This document shows, piece after piece, positions 20,661 through 30,927 of a stretch of DNA of 64,000 nucleotides. The stretch covers positions 906,921-970,920 of the forward strand of contig CAJNDS010002124.1 of NCBI GenBank assembly GCA_905221605.1, read 5' to 3'. The stretch's first letter is position 1, and every line of letters begins with the position of its first letter. A program made the translations under genes and the position numbers. The stretch comes from Symbiodinium natans. Taxonomy: Eukaryota; Sar; Dinophyceae; Suessiales; Symbiodiniaceae. Below the pieces are notes generated by a model that saw nothing but the letters and a program-made list of their open reading frames with translations, searched no databases and was not told the DNA's origin.

Positions 20661-21380
20661 GTAAGACCCGAAGCCCTAATAGCCGTAAGTAACCCGAATA
20701 GCCCTAACACGTTTTAAGCCCTGTGCTACCTCTCAGAAGTAGGAGCGCTTCCTTCTGTTTGGCATGCATTGTTTGTTGAGCTGCTTGCTGAGCCTCACAC
20801 GCTCGACCACATGGTTTCGTGTAGGGAGCTGGTGCTACCTCTTGTTTCTTGGTGTGGGGAGGTTGGGGTTCGGGTTCCTTTCCTCTTGAACAACGTGTTG
20901 GCACCCCCTTTCTTGGATTTTGGGACCCTAAGCCCTAAACCCTAAGCCCTAAACCCTAAGCCCTAAACCCTAAGCCCTAAACCCTAAGCCCTAAACCCCC
21001 TCGTTTTGGGAACTGAAAAGTCCCACACCTACCGTGGACTAGGGGGATCCCTCAGGCGTTTACGGTTTTGGGGGGTTGAGGGGCTAGGGTTTGGGGTCTA
21101 GGGTTTAGGGCTTAGGGTTTAGTCTTTTAGGGTTTAGGGTTAGGGTTTTGGTTTTTCCGAGTTGAAGGGTTTGGGGTTGAGGGGTTAGGGCTTTGGGTGT
21201 TGGGAGTTGAGTGATCCTGAGCCCTAAACCCTTAACCCTAAACCCTTAACCCTAAACCCTTAACCCTATAAGTCCTAAACCCTAAACCCTAAACCCTATA
21301 AACCCTAAACCCTATAAACCCTACAAACCCTAAACCCTAGACCCTAAACCCTAAACCCTAAACCCTAAACCCTCTAAGCG

Positions 21381-21461
21381 GCTCTTGAGGAGCTGTCTGG
21401 CTCCAGCAGCATCCGCGCCCTCAGCCTCTCGACGTTGGAGACCTGCAACCCTCCATCTTAA
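21381..21461 (+). CDS. Candidate terminal exon
   Basis: Reads ALEELSGSSSIRALSLSTLE, then TCNPPS and TAA, reminiscent of a leucine-rich repeat tail but too short to assign. CCCTAAA left, TTTAGGG right. Confidence 0.4.
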   Translation, partial: ALEELSGSSSIRALSLSTLETCNPPS

Positions 21462-21823
21462 GCCTTAGTCCCAAAAGGCCCAACGCCTCAATCCTAGGGT
21501 TTAGGGTTTAGGGTTTAGGGTTTAGGGTTTAGGGTTATCCCAGAACCCTCAGCGCCTGAACTTAACCTAGAACCCTAAACCCCAAGCCCTAATTTCAACT
21601 CCAACCCCTGAGCCTAAATCCTCGGCCTCCCCTCTCGCCCCCTCCCCTCTCCCTGTTACGAAAGCTCTGAGAAACCCGAGGGCGCGCTGGGGGCCCCTGA
21701 GCCGCAAACCTCAACCTCTACCCTTGACCCTAAACCCTAAACCCTAAACGTTACACCCTAAACCCTAAACCCTAAACCCTAGGCCCTAAACCCTAAACCC
21801 TAAACCCCTAAACCCTTCTTCAG

Positions 21824-21922
21824 GAGTATTTGGGGCGGCGGCCGTTGTGTTTCAAAACGCCCATGACCAGGTCCCAGCTCCAGGCGGACGTGCGACTTCA
21901 AGCACACCTGTCCGGGCCTCAT
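21824..21922 (+). CDS. Candidate exon
   Basis: After CCTTCTTCAG the frame reads EYLGRRPLCFKTPMTRSQLQ, then ADVRLQAHLSG. CCCTAAA left, TTTAGGG-type right. Product unknown. Confidence 0.45.
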
Positions 21923-22206
21923 AGGGTTTTCAGGGTTTGGGGTTTAGGGCTTAGGGTTTAGGATTTGAGGTTCAAGTTCAGGGTTTAGGATGTAGGGTTC
22001 AGGGCTTAGGGTGCTCCATTGGCCCGGGGGACCTAGCAAGTACGTAGCCTGACTATAACGTATTGCAAGTCAGGTTTGACATATCACAACTTGGGGTTAT
22101 TCTACATGGAGCCTCACGTAGTATAGACTTACTCATCCAAGGACCCTCGGTGTTGCCCTAAACCCTAAACCCGAAACCCTAAACCCTAAATCCTAAACCC
22201 TAAACC

Positions 22207-22286
22207 GCTCTGTTCTGTGCTTGGTTCCCTGAGATGAGCATCGATTTCACCATGTGCTGCCATGTTGCCAACTTTGTTCCTGAGTT
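22207..22286 (+). CDS. Candidate exon, hydrophobic
   Basis: Reads ALFCAWFPEMSIDFTMCCHV, then ANFVPEF. It looks like part of a membrane or lipid-facing domain. CCCTAAA left, TTTAGGG-type right. Splice sites unclear. Confidence 0.35.
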
Positions 22287-22559
22287 TAGGGTGTCGTGTG
22301 TAGGGTTCAATTCATTAGGGTTTAGTGTTCAGGGTTTGTGCTGTGGAGCCTGAAATCCACAAGATCTGATGCTCGGGTTTTAGGCGCTAGGTTTAAGGGG
22401 TTCTACATCTGGGCTTAACAGAGTTGAAGAGGACCTACACGTGCTCGCAGGGAACCCTAAATCCAAACCCCTAAGCCCTGGACACCGGGCCCGCTTTGGA
22501 CTGTAGAGCATCTGACTCATCCCAAGCCCTGAACCGCCTCTAGTAGGCCGGCGCTTGGT

Positions 22560-22980
22560 AGACTTTACATTTCCCCTTGTCGGGTTTGGGGTTTAGGGTT
22601 GCTGTTCATGTATTGGGGAACATGTTGCAGAGGGTTTTAAGAGCCGCCCTGGTCTATATTGATGGCTTTCAAGCTTGGAAGTCGTGGCTGAAACGAAGCT
22701 GCAGTGCATGTCACGTGAACCCTTGGCCCAAAACCCCTGGGTAATGGCTCGACGAGAAAGGGGGCTTTTCGGAACCCTTTGTCCAAGCACCAACGCCGTT
22801 TTGTTCGCAACATGAACCCTAAACCTGCTACCCCAAACCTGCACCAGTGCCCATCGCATTCTCCTCGATGAAACCCGAAACCATTGACAGGCCTGTTGGG
22901 CTCGGCTTCGCAATGTAGCCACAACGCCTGGCAGGGCGGAAACCATCTGCTCCACCCTACCCATAGACCCCCAACGCTTA
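22560..22980. other. Unique island, coding status unclear
   Basis: About 400 bp free of arrays, open on the minus strand for 123 codons in one frame (QACQWFRVSSRRMRWALVQV) and 95 codons in another. Neither composition is decisive. It may hold a minus-strand exon or unique intron sequence. Confidence 0.25.
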
Positions 22981-23117
22981 AACCCTAAACCCTACGACCC
23001 TAAACCTTTAAACCCTAACTCCCTAATTAAAGCCCTAAAGCCCCGAAAAGCCTAGAACCCTAGCAGCCTAAAACCCTCAAACTCTAAGACCCTAAAACCC
23101 TGAACCCGAAAATCTGA

Positions 23118-23201
23118 GGCGGCACCATCTCGGGATCCAGCAAGTTCGTGTCCTGCAAGGGCCGGGCTGGCAGATACCTGGTCGCCAAGAAGACAGGCTG
23201 G
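23118..23201 (+). CDS. Exon of a fucolectin or F5/8C-like domain
   Basis: Reads TISGSSKFVSCKGRAGRYLV, then AKKTGW. The order Cys, Gly, Gly-Arg-Tyr followed by a hydrophobic residue is what the family shows before its sugar-binding loop. It may start at 23118 or after GATCCAG at 23141, and a donor-like GTTGAG lies at 23202. A later exon at 23678 supplies the family's closing strand. Family assignment is inference from pattern. Confidence 0.5.
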
Positions 23202-23295
23202 GTTGAGGGTTCAATTAGGGTTTAGGGTCTTGGGCTTTTGGGTTCTTAGGGTTTCAGGTTTTAGGGTGTTTTGGGTAACTCTAAACCCTAAACCT

Positions 23296-23345
23296 GGGAC
23301 CCAGAGTAGGCCACTGTTTCCTTGCGTTTGGGGCCCAGGGCTTCC
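23296..23345. mobile_element. Family B element fragment
   Basis: GGGACCCAGAGTAGGCC matches the left terminus of family B. The right end is absent. Confidence 0.5.
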
Positions 23346-23444
23346 CTTAACCCGAAACCTTGGGTTTAGGTCTTCGGGTTCGGGTTTGGTTTATAGTCTT
23401 TGAGGATTGAGGGTAGGATTTGCCCTGTGGGGTTGGTTAGGACT

Positions 23445-23660
23445 TTAGGGACTTAGAAGGAACATGAGTGTTGAGCTATGGAACGTGTCAACTGCTTCAA
23501 TGTCGTAGAGCCGAATATGACTAGGTAGCCCCTTGGGATATTTCACATGTTTCGTTCTTTTTCTGGGGTAGCTTAAGAGCATCCAGGATACGTTCAGATG
23601 GTTTAAAGGGCCCACATAGATCAGCCTCAGAGGCGTGAGGCTTCTGCGTGTACAAAAACG
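23445..23660 (-). other. Unassigned minus-strand open stretch
   Basis: Two overlapping minus-strand frames include SEADLCGPFKPSERILDALK. The DLCGP motif faintly recalls the entry to a copia-type integrase core, but no zinc knuckle or catalytic Asp is convincing. It lies in the presumed intron between two plus-strand exons. Confidence 0.15.
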
Positions 23661-23677
23661 CCCGGTTCCTCCTGCAG

Positions 23678-23748
23678 GTACCAATCAGCAGTTGACAGTG
23701 GGCGAGGTGGAGGTGTGGGAGGAGCAACTGCGCGCAGCAATCATGTGA
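23678..23748 (+). CDS. Terminal exon of a fucolectin or F5/8C-like domain
   Basis: After a pyrimidine-rich acceptor (GGTTCCTCCTGCAG) the frame reads TNQQLTVGEVEVWEEQLRAA, then IM and TGA. The LTVGEVEVWE strand matches the conserved closing strand (L-x-x-x-E-V-E-V) of this domain family. The phase with the 23118 exon does not join directly, so another exon or a different boundary is needed. The protein probably ends here. Confidence 0.6.
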
Positions 23749-23838
23749 AGGGGGCTGGGGGTTTAGAGCCCTAAGCCCTGCACCCTAAGCCCTGAACCCT
23801 AAACCCGACCAAAACCCTGAATGAACCCTAAGTAAGAT

Positions 23839-24066
23839 GTGGCAAGTGCGGCCAAACGCAGCCTCGCGTGCGAAGCCTGGGAATCCTGCAAAGCGGAGAT
23901 GGGCTCCGCGAGTATGAGGGCAGCCGTTCTTTGTCATCTTCCTCGCATTGGCGGTGCCCGCCTCTCATCGCCGCTCGCCCAACACTGCGTGATTCATGCG
24001 AGATTCTCTCAGGTCGTCGCCGCGCACAAGGTTCCCGACTGCCTGAGATCCAAGTCCTGTGTGTAG
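23839..24066 (+). CDS. Candidate exon
   Basis: Open for 75 codons to a TAG: ASAAKRSLACEAWESCKAEM, then GSASMRAAVLCHLPRIGGAR. No array interrupts it. A second frame is also open from 23868. Product unknown. Confidence 0.3.
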   Translation: MASAAKRSLACEAWESCKAEMGSASMRAAVLCHLPRIGGARLSSPLAQHCVIHARFSQVVAAHKVPDCLRSKSCV

Positions 24067-24229
24067 AAATGTCAACTCTCGCAGGCCATACCCAAACTCC
24101 TTAGCTGGCGTACGGGTCCACCGAGCCGCCGCAGCTTATCGACGAACACGCGAGGCATGAGTTTGTTTGCGTATGAACAACTCGTTGGGAGCCGCCGATG
24201 TGCAGGGATTACAAAGCCTGAACCCTCAG

Positions 24230-24485
24230 CCCTACAAACCTTGACTGCCCTAAACCCGAATCCTAAACCCTAAGCCTTAAACACCCCAAACACCCCAAGC
24301 ACCCTAAGCACCCTAAGCACCCTAAAGCCTAAACCCGAAACACCCGGAACCCCAAACCCGAAATCCTAAACCCCAAACCTTAAACACCCTAAACCCCAAC
24401 CCTAAACACCCTCAACACCCTAGACCCCAAGCCCGAACTCCTAACGACCCTAAACACCCCGAACCCGAAATCCTAAACCCTAATT
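24230..24485 (-). repeat. Degenerate CCCTAAACA repeat
   Basis: Units of CACCCTAA, CACCCCAAA and related variants in one orientation, more diverged than the main arrays. No gene seen. Confidence 0.8.
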
Positions 24486-24488
24486 GTG

Positions 24489-24542
24489 GCAAGAACCAAG
24501 CCAGGGCTCCCAGAAGCCTTTGAATTGCGACATAGAGGCTTG
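24489..24542 (+). CDS. Candidate short exon
   Basis: Reads ARTKPGLPEAFELRHRGL between CCCTAA on the left and TTTAGGG on the right. No clear splice sites. Confidence 0.3.
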
Positions 24543-24904
24543 TTTAGGGTTTAGGGTTTAGGGTTTGGGGCTTGCGGTTTAGGGTTTAGGGTTTAGGGTT
24601 TAGGGTTTAGGGTTTAGGGTTTAGGGTTTAGGGTTTGAGGGTTGAGGGTTTAGGTTTTGGAGCTTCCGTAGGGTTTGGGGCTTAGGGCTTAGGGCTTCGG
24701 GCTTCGAACCCAACACCTATGTTTTTGCTGCAGCTAAGAATCCTTCAAGGGGCTTCATAATCACAGCCTGCGAAAATCCTAAGCTCCAGCAACCTCAAAA
24801 TCTTATAGGCCCTACTCATCCCTCAACTGCCCCTAGTCCCTAAACCCTACACCCTAAACCCGACATGAACCCTACAAGCCCCAAACCCTGAACCTTGGTA
24901 CATC

Positions 24905-25050
24905 CTAAGGGTAGTTACATGGTCCTTAACCTAGTTCCTTACCTTCCATAAAGGGTGCTGAAGTATGAGCCCTTGGGTTCTTATAGGGTACATAAGGGAT
25001 ATATAAGGGGTCCCCAGTTATGGGCCAATGCTAAGAAGCCATGCAGCTTT
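24905..25050. mobile_element. Short inverted-repeat element, family D copy
   Basis: GTTACATGGTCCTTAACC on the left and GGGTCCCCAGTTATGGGCC on the right, with TATAAGGG repeats in the middle. A partial relative lies at 60360-60450. Confidence 0.55.
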
Positions 25051-25056
25051 CCTTAG

Positions 25057-25101
25057 ACACAAGGACCCTGATGATTGCTTCAAAACATGTGGGCGCCAAG
25101 C
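25057..25101 (+). CDS. 45 nt microexon with canonical splice sites
   Basis: Lies between GCTTTCCTTAG and GTGAGT (25102). Reads HKDPDDCFKTCGRQ. Both boundaries fit consensus. TTTAGGG repeats follow about 25 bp after the donor. Two Cys in a short acidic/basic segment suggest a Cys-rich domain. Confidence 0.5.
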
Positions 25102-25290
25102 GTGAGTAGAGAAGGCTTAGGGTTTAGGGTTTAGGGTTTAGGGTTCAACCCTAAACCCTAAACAACCCTAAACCCTAAACCCTAAACCCTAAAACCTAAA
25201 CCCTAAACCCTACACCCTACACGTGCTTTGGGTATGAAGGTTTTAGGGTTTTTTGGGGTCCATGGGGTTTATTGGGTCTGGGGGGTTCAG

Positions 25291-25350
25291 GACGCAGTGC
25301 TCTCCCGCACTGCTGCAGTGGCGACCATGTCTGTGCCGAAGAAGGCGGGT
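25291..25350 (+). CDS. Candidate exon
   Basis: After GGGGTTCAG the frame reads DAVLSRTAAVATMSVPKKAG. TTTAGGG array on the right. Product unknown. Confidence 0.4.
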
Positions 25351-25379
25351 TCGGGGGGGGGTTTAGGGTTTAGGGTTTA

Positions 25380-26800
25380 GGGTTTAGGGTTTAGGGTTTA
25401 GGGTTTAGGGAGGTTGCCAGTGACCATAAGATCCTATAATACCCGTTACCTTAAACCCTAAGCCCTCAACCCTAAGCCCTAAACCGGAACCCTCAAACGC
25501 TTAACCCCTTTGACCCCCGAGTCCCAGAACCCCTACAGCACTGAAACATGGGTGTTCCGTGGGAAAAAGCAGCATGTTACCCTGAAACCCTAAACCCTTT
25601 AAACCTACAGACCCTGAACCGTAAACCTGCTAATGAACTTGTCTCATGTGCAAAGGCGGAAAGCAACGGACCAGACAGGGTGCTGGACGATGAGCTCAGA
25701 CCTCAGTAAGAGTAGAGTGTCGTGTTTAGGGCTTCGGCTTCTCTCCCTGACTTCCCAAGCCCCAGACAACCCTAAAGCCAAAAACGCCGTCAAGCGCGTC
25801 GCGGTTCTTGGCCCATTCGACCCTTGGGCTGAGGGGCGTTTGAGGGTTTAGGCGTCCCGAAGCCTTCTTAAAATCTCAGCCCTCCAATCCTGTAGTCGTT
25901 GTTTAGGGGCGAAGGATACGCGTTGATTCCTCTCTATACTCTGGAGGTTACGAACTACTTGGGGCGCGGACCTAGACCTCTGAAGCCCTCAAACCCTAAC
26001 CCTTAACCCTGAATACCCTACGCTGCCCCAGACCCTAAACCCTAAACCCTAAACCCTAAATCCCTTTCTCCTTGCCTCTTCGGGCAAGTCAGCGAGGCGT
26101 AATGCCGTCAGGCCTCGTTAGGGGCCTTCAGGTGCCTTCATAGGGTTCAGGGTTTAGGGTTTAGGGTTTAGGGTTTAGGGTTTAGGGTGTTAGGGTTTAG
26201 GGTGTTAGGGTTTAGTGTTTAGGGTTTATGTAGGGTTTAGGGTTCCCTGAACCCCGCAATGTAGAACAACTGCTCCATGTACCTACAGTGTGGTAGCAGC
26301 TACAAGAAACTCTTTCAGCCCTAAGTCCCAAAGCCTATAAGGCCCCAAACCATAAAGCTTTGGCCCTACAAAACCTAGAGACTTACTGGCTCAAAACCCA
26401 ACTTTTCAACTTTTGGGCTTCCTATAAGGTAGTTTATTCTGAAAGTTCCAACTTTTATTTCTTTGGGTTTTGGGCCAGTAAGGAGAATAGCAACCCGACG
26501 CAAGCCCCATTTTGCAAAAGCTTAGAAAGCCCAACAAACCTATGGACACCCTCATAGAGGTCTATTCAATGCCCTGTAAACATCCTAGAACAAAACAGCC
26601 CTTGTCAAGCGATGTTGCAATCCCCACACCCCCCAAAAACCCTACCAAGCACCCTATTAAACCCTGCCAAATACCCTAGAAGAATCTTAACCCTAAGCCC
26701 TAAACCCTCGACCCTAAACCCTAAACCTAAAAACAAAATTACCAAAAAAAACATCAACAAAACTTTAAAAACTAAACTTTAAATGTCTCAACCTCCACAC
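25380..26800. other. Repeat-rich stretch without a firm gene
   Basis: Telomere-type arrays, a weak open island at 25633-25851 (NLSHVQRRKATDQTGC), a small island at 26068-26138 and an AT-richer segment at 26350-26790. None has coding signals I would rely on. Confidence 0.4.
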
Positions 26801-26815
26801 CCCAGAAGCTCCTAG

Positions 26816-26861
26816 GGACAACACCGCTGCCAAGTCGCAGGCGCTCCACAATGGGGTCTAG
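26816..26861 (+). CDS. Possible terminal exon
   Basis: After GAAGCTCCTAG the frame reads DNTAAKSQALHNGV and TAG; a second frame after CCCCAG is also open. TTTAGGG follows on the right. Confidence 0.25.
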
Positions 26862-27068
26862 TAGGACTTCGGGTTTCGAGGGTCTAGGGTTTAGGGTTTA
26901 GGGTAGGGTTTAAGGTTTAGGGTTTAGGGTTTAGGGTTTAGGGTGTTGGGGAGTTTGGGGCTTTAGGTGTTTGAGGTTCAACTGTTGCGACTTAGGGTTT
27001 GGGTTCAGGGTTCAGGGCTTTGGGGAGTTTTGGGGAGTTCTGGGGAGTCTAGGAGTTTGGGGTAACTA

Positions 27069-27153
27069 TAGTGAGGGTCTGATAGCGGAAGTTAGGATCC
27101 TTAGAACCCACTTCAGGGTCCTTATCACTCTACGGGGGGCCTCCGTGTGTAAG
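27069..27153. mobile_element. Family A element, partial
   Basis: Contains GTTAGGATCCTTAGAACCC, AGGGTCCTTATCACTCTAC and GGGGGGCCTCCGTGTG, as in complete family A copies. Confidence 0.6.
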
Positions 27154-27161
27154 ACCTAAAC

Positions 27162-27247
27162 CGCCCGCAAACGCCCTCGCCCAGCTGAGCAGGCGGGCAC
27201 GAACCCATGGCTGCAGGTAGAGCTTGTTGACGTGACTTGGCGCAGCC
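27162..27247 (-). CDS. Candidate exon on the minus strand
   Basis: Reads APSHVNKLYLQPWVRARLLS, then WARAFAGGL, an amphipathic pattern better than any plus frame. It lies between a family A and a family B element rather than telomere repeats. Product unknown. Confidence 0.35.
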
Positions 27248-27260
27248 TCCCAAAAGCAGG

Positions 27261-27370
27261 CCCCAGAGTAGACCCTTTTACTCCCGTTTCTGTTGGGGCT
27301 TAGGTTCCCTTATAATTAAGCCCCTTGAAACCAAAAAGCACACTCTTTTCTTGGGTTACTCCTGGGTCTA
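27261..27370. mobile_element. Family B element
   Basis: CCCAGAGTAG on the left and GGTTACTCCTGGGTCT on the right are inverted. The interior has GCTTAGGTTCCCTTATAA and AACCAAAAAG, as in the copy at 42838. Confidence 0.75.
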
Positions 27371-27584
27371 GGTGTTCAGGGTGGAGGTCTCTATGGTTTC
27401 AGGCAGATTGAAACTTAAACTCTACACCCTAAATTGGGCTTAGTCGGTTTCAGCGGTATGTGAATGTGGTCCCAATGTTGGGCTTGGACCCTAAACCCTA
27501 AACCCTAAACCCCAAACCCTAAACCCTAAACCCCAAACCCTAAACCCTAAACCCTAAACCCTAAACCCTCCCTGGACCCCGCAG

Positions 27585-27626
27585 AGCTGTGGCATCCCTG
27601 AGGTCCTAACCGAAGACCACAAGACA
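27585..27626 (+). CDS. Candidate short exon
   Basis: After GACCCCGCAG the frame reads SCGIPEVLTEDHKT. CCCTAAA array on the left. Downstream boundary not seen. Confidence 0.35.
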
Positions 27627-28022
27627 CTAAACTCCGAATACCCCAATCCCCTGGGGGGCGGGCCTAGGACTTTTGAGCTTTGAGCAGCTTATTGGCGTTG
27701 CAGGGTGTCGAGATTAGGGGTTCCTGTTGAAACCCGGCGTTCGGAAACGCAACCCTGAACTGTAATCCATAAACCAAGATTCAGGGTAGGCTTGGGAGCA
27801 TACAAGTTTGAGGCACAAAAGAATCTCGGAACAAGGGGCGGGTCTACAAAGGGATGTTGGCAATTAATTACATTGGGCATTCTTATTGTGGTGGGTGGGC
27901 GGGAGGGGTGGAGGGCGAGCAAGGTCTTAATAAGCCTAAACCCTAAACTCTGAACTGTAAACCCTGAACCCTAAACCCTAATCCCCGAGCCCTACCATCA
28001 AGCCCATATTCTTGATCCCCAG

Positions 28023-28118
28023 AACACGATCATTGAGGCCGAAGCACACGCACATGAGGTGAATGACCCAAATCATTGGGCTCTTTCCTTTCGGGGGGCT
28101 GCGGGGCGAGATTCGAAG
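28023..28118 (+). CDS. Candidate exon
   Basis: After TTGATCCCCAG the frame reads NTIIEAEAHAHEVNDPNHWA, then LSFRGAAGRDSK. A donor-like GTGAAT at 28059 offers a shorter version. CCCTAAA on the left. Probably the same gene as the next exon. Product unknown. Confidence 0.45.
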
Positions 28119-28311
28119 TAGGATGTTCCGAAACAAAGTCCAAAAACCCTAGGCCCTAGACCCCTGACGCTAAACCCCACACTCCCACAGACAAAGAAGA
28201 AGAAATCCCTTCGCCCCTAAACCCTAAACCCTAAACCTCAAACCCTAAACCCTAAACCCTAAACCCTAAACCTCTCCGAGGCTAGCCTTGCACCCTGCAA
28301 AACCGCCTCAG

Positions 28312-28359
28312 GAAGGAAATGTGGGCAAAGTCACGATTACGCCGAACCCCAGCTCCTGA
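28312..28359 (+). CDS. Candidate terminal exon
   Basis: After AAACCGCCTCAG the frame reads EGNVGKVTITPNPSS and TGA, a beta-strand-like tail. CCCTAAA left, TTTAGAG/TTTAGGG right. Confidence 0.45.
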   Translation, partial: EGNVGKVTITPNPSS

Positions 28360-28685
28360 GCTGGTTTAGAGTTATTAGAGTTTAGGGTTTAGGGCTAGGG
28401 GGGGGGGGGGGGGGGGGTGGTGTTAAAAGTTGCTGGGCTGTAGGCTTCATACAGGGGTTCGGTTAGGGGTTCCGTTTTCAGAAAGCTTTTGGTTGATTGA
28501 AGTTGGATGCCTTGATTTTTGGACCCCAAACCCTAATCCCTAAAGCCCGGAAGGTTAAAGCACTAAGCAGTCAGGTTCCTCTAAGTAGGTCTCGGGCGTA
28601 TTTAGGGTTTGAGGATTTGGGCTTCGGGGGTTGAATGGCCTCTCTCTCGGACGACTGCCGTGCGATACCCTCGCAAGTGTCACCA

Positions 28686-29170
28686 GTGAGACGGATGCCA
28701 CTATGAGCTCCACGGTGCTAAGATCAACGTGCGTGATCGGATACATACTACGTGTGGCATACGTCAAGGTTGCAGGCTGGCGCCATGTCTGTGGGCTATC
28801 CTCTCATCGCAACTGCTATGGGACATGACGCCCCAACACCAGTATCCGCTTCAACTGCCGCTCACCCTTTTTGCAGACGATCACATCGGTCACTGGACAT
28901 TGCTGACACAACAAGATGTGGAGGCATGGAATGCAGCGTGCCCTTGCTCTTCCGTACCCTTGAGTCCTATGGCCTGCACGTCAACCCCACCAAGTCTAGC
29001 CTGCTGATCAAAGTGCGAGGCAAAACCCTTGAAAAACTCCTGCGAGATAGAACTGTTTGGGTCAAGAGGAAGGCTCAGTGGCGCTTCAGGGATAGAGACC
29101 GTACCTACTTGGTGCCCATGGAGACCCAAATCTCATACCTCGGAACCATTATCCCCTTGCAAGCGGTTTA
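28686..29170 (+). pseudogene. LINE-type reverse transcriptase fragment, frameshifted
   Basis: One frame reads YELHGAKINVRDRIHTTCGI, then RQGCRLAPCLWAILSSQLLW, then LTLFADDHIGHW. This gives the non-LTR motif GIRQGC-L-P-LW followed by the FADD catalytic box. After about 28930-28945 the coding shifts frame to LFRTLESYGLHVNPTKSSLL, then TYLVPMETQISYLGTIIP. The order (RT motifs, then VNP-KS, then SYLG) fits a LINE RT. A stop precedes the first motif. It is a truncated, shifted copy, enclosed by repeat-rich sequence and ending in TTTAGGG. Confidence 0.85.
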
Positions 29171-29213
29171 GGGTTTACGGTGGAGGGTTGAGGGTTTAGG
29201 GTTTAGGGTTCAG

Positions 29214-29252
29214 GATGCAGCAGCGTCCCTGGCAAGTGAAGCTTGGCCATAG
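29214..29252 (+). CDS. Possible short terminal exon
   Basis: After GGGTTCAG the frame reads DAAASLASEAWP and TAG. Very short; weak on its own. Confidence 0.2.
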   Translation, partial: DAAASLASEAWP

Positions 29253-29330
29253 GTTTGCCAACTGCAACTTCGCCAGTCGCACAAGACAACCACAACCTAA
29301 GTCAGTGTAAACTTCAGCCTGAACTTACTC

Positions 29331-29430
29331 TTAGTAGCCCAGTCATACCCTTTTCCCTTGTTTGGTGTTAGGTTCCCTTGTAAAGTAACCAATCCCCAAA
29401 AGGGTACCCTTTTTTCTCATACGGATACTA
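29331..29430. mobile_element. Family C element
   Basis: TAGTAGCCCAGTCATACCC on the left; the centre has AACCAATCCCCAAAAGGGTACC, as in the copies at 8684, 54072 and 61561. Confidence 0.55.
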
Positions 29431-29690
29431 TTCAACCGACCCTTGGCATTTGTCATTGTGATGCATGTTTTTGGGGCTGGTCGCAAAGATCACCTTTTTT
29501 TCCGGGGTTTCAGGGCTGGGTTCGTTGTAGAGGGGTTGTTTGCTAGTACCTTTGGTTCTGTTTTTAGGAGTTTGAGCCTAACACGCCGAGAAAGGTTTCC
29601 CCTTTTTCCTAGGAGACTGCTTCCCCAGCTACAAAACCGCACTTAACCCCAGACCCAAAACCCTGATCAGTGGCAACCAGAACCCTAAAC

Positions 29691-29831
29691 CCTACAAGGA
29701 AGGCCCCGCCCCCCCCCCCCCCCCCCCAGTTGCAAGTAGAGTTATAAGGACCTTAAATTCGGTTATAAGGATCCTAACTTAGGTCAAGTCCCTTACCGAT
29801 AGTTCGTATCGTAAGGGGGGGTCCTCCTTGT
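29691..29831. mobile_element. Family A element
   Basis: ACAAGGAAGGCCCCGCC with a C-run on the left, GGGGGGGTCCTCCTTGTCC on the right, and AGAGTTATAAGGACC with TAAGGATCCTAACTTAGG inside, in the orientation opposite to 8276. Confidence 0.7.
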
Positions 29832-30146
29832 CCTCATCCTAGTACACCCTAGTACCCTAGTATCGAAATACCCTTAATACCCTTAAGACCCTTAGTACCC
29901 TGGGGGACCCTGAATAGCCTGAATTCCCTCGTACCTTAGCACCCTTACTCCCCTAAACCCCACTGGCAACTCGTAACTTCCGGTCTGCATCATAAACCCT
30001 AAGCCCTAGCAAACCCTAAACCCTAAACCCTAAACCCTAAACCCTAAACCCTAACCCCTAAACCCTAATTAAACCCCTAAACCCCTAAGCCCTAAATGCT
30101 AAATCCCTAAGCCCTAAACCCCTAAACCCCTAAACCCCGAAGCATG

Positions 30147-30221
30147 ATTTGTCGTGTGGACGGGCCCAAGGCGAGCGCAGCGAGTTCGCTCCCACCGTGG
30201 CGGCGCCAGTGAAGGCGCGCA
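30147..30221 (+). CDS. Candidate exon
   Basis: Reads CGRAQGERSEFAPTVAAPVK, then ARMG. CCCTAAA-type left, TTTAGGG-type right; a GT at the right edge. Product unknown. Confidence 0.35.
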
Positions 30222-30405
30222 TGGGCGTGTTTAGGGTATAGGGTATAGGGTTTAGGGTGTAGGGTTATAGGGTTTAGGGTTCAGAGTTTAGGGTTTAGGG
30301 TTTAAGTTTAGGGTTTAGGGTGAATGGTTTAGAGTTTAGGGTTTGGGGTTTAGGTTTCAGGGTGGATCGCGCTTGAGGCATGTAGGTCGTGTTGTTTGTT
30401 TTCAG

Positions 30406-30458
30406 GCGGTCGTGCTTTGGGATCTTTTAGGGGGCTGACAATGAACGACAAAAGCTGA
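30406..30458 (+). CDS. Possible terminal exon
   Basis: A strong acceptor (TTGTTTGTTTTCAG) followed by GRALGSFRGLTMNDKS and TGA. A GTAAG at 30472 lies just beyond, but all frames are closed by then. Confidence 0.3.
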
Positions 30459-30927
30459 GCGCCAGAGCATCCGTAAGCCCTAATTATAGTGAACTTGAGT
30501 CCTTAAACGCTGAACTGAACCCCATTCTGAACCCCTTACCAGCCGTACCAGCCACAAAAACCCTCTGAGCCTCACACCTAAACCCTATACCCTAATCCCT
30601 AGAAGCTCTATGCCTCCGTCTAGGGCTTGGAATTTGAGGTTTGAACCCTATAAGCACTAAAAACCCTAAACTCCCAAACTCCTAAACCCTAAACTCCGGA
30701 GCCCCTAACTTTTAAACTCCAAAACCCCTAACCCCCTAAACCATAAACCTTAAACCCCAAAAAACACTTAAAGCCCCAACCTCCAGGATGTGGTAGAGGT
30801 CTTCGAGTTTGGTGGGTTTGGGTTCTAGGGGTTTAGCGTTTAGACCCTTTATTTATTTGGTTCAGGGTTTAGGGTTTAGTTCTCTTGCGTGGCGTCTTGG
30901 GGGGTTCAGGGTGCGTGCCTTGGGCCG

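Noticed and set aside
23445-23727. Copia-type integrase gene
   Set aside because: Only DLCGP is suggestive; the zinc knuckle and catalytic acidic residues are not visible.
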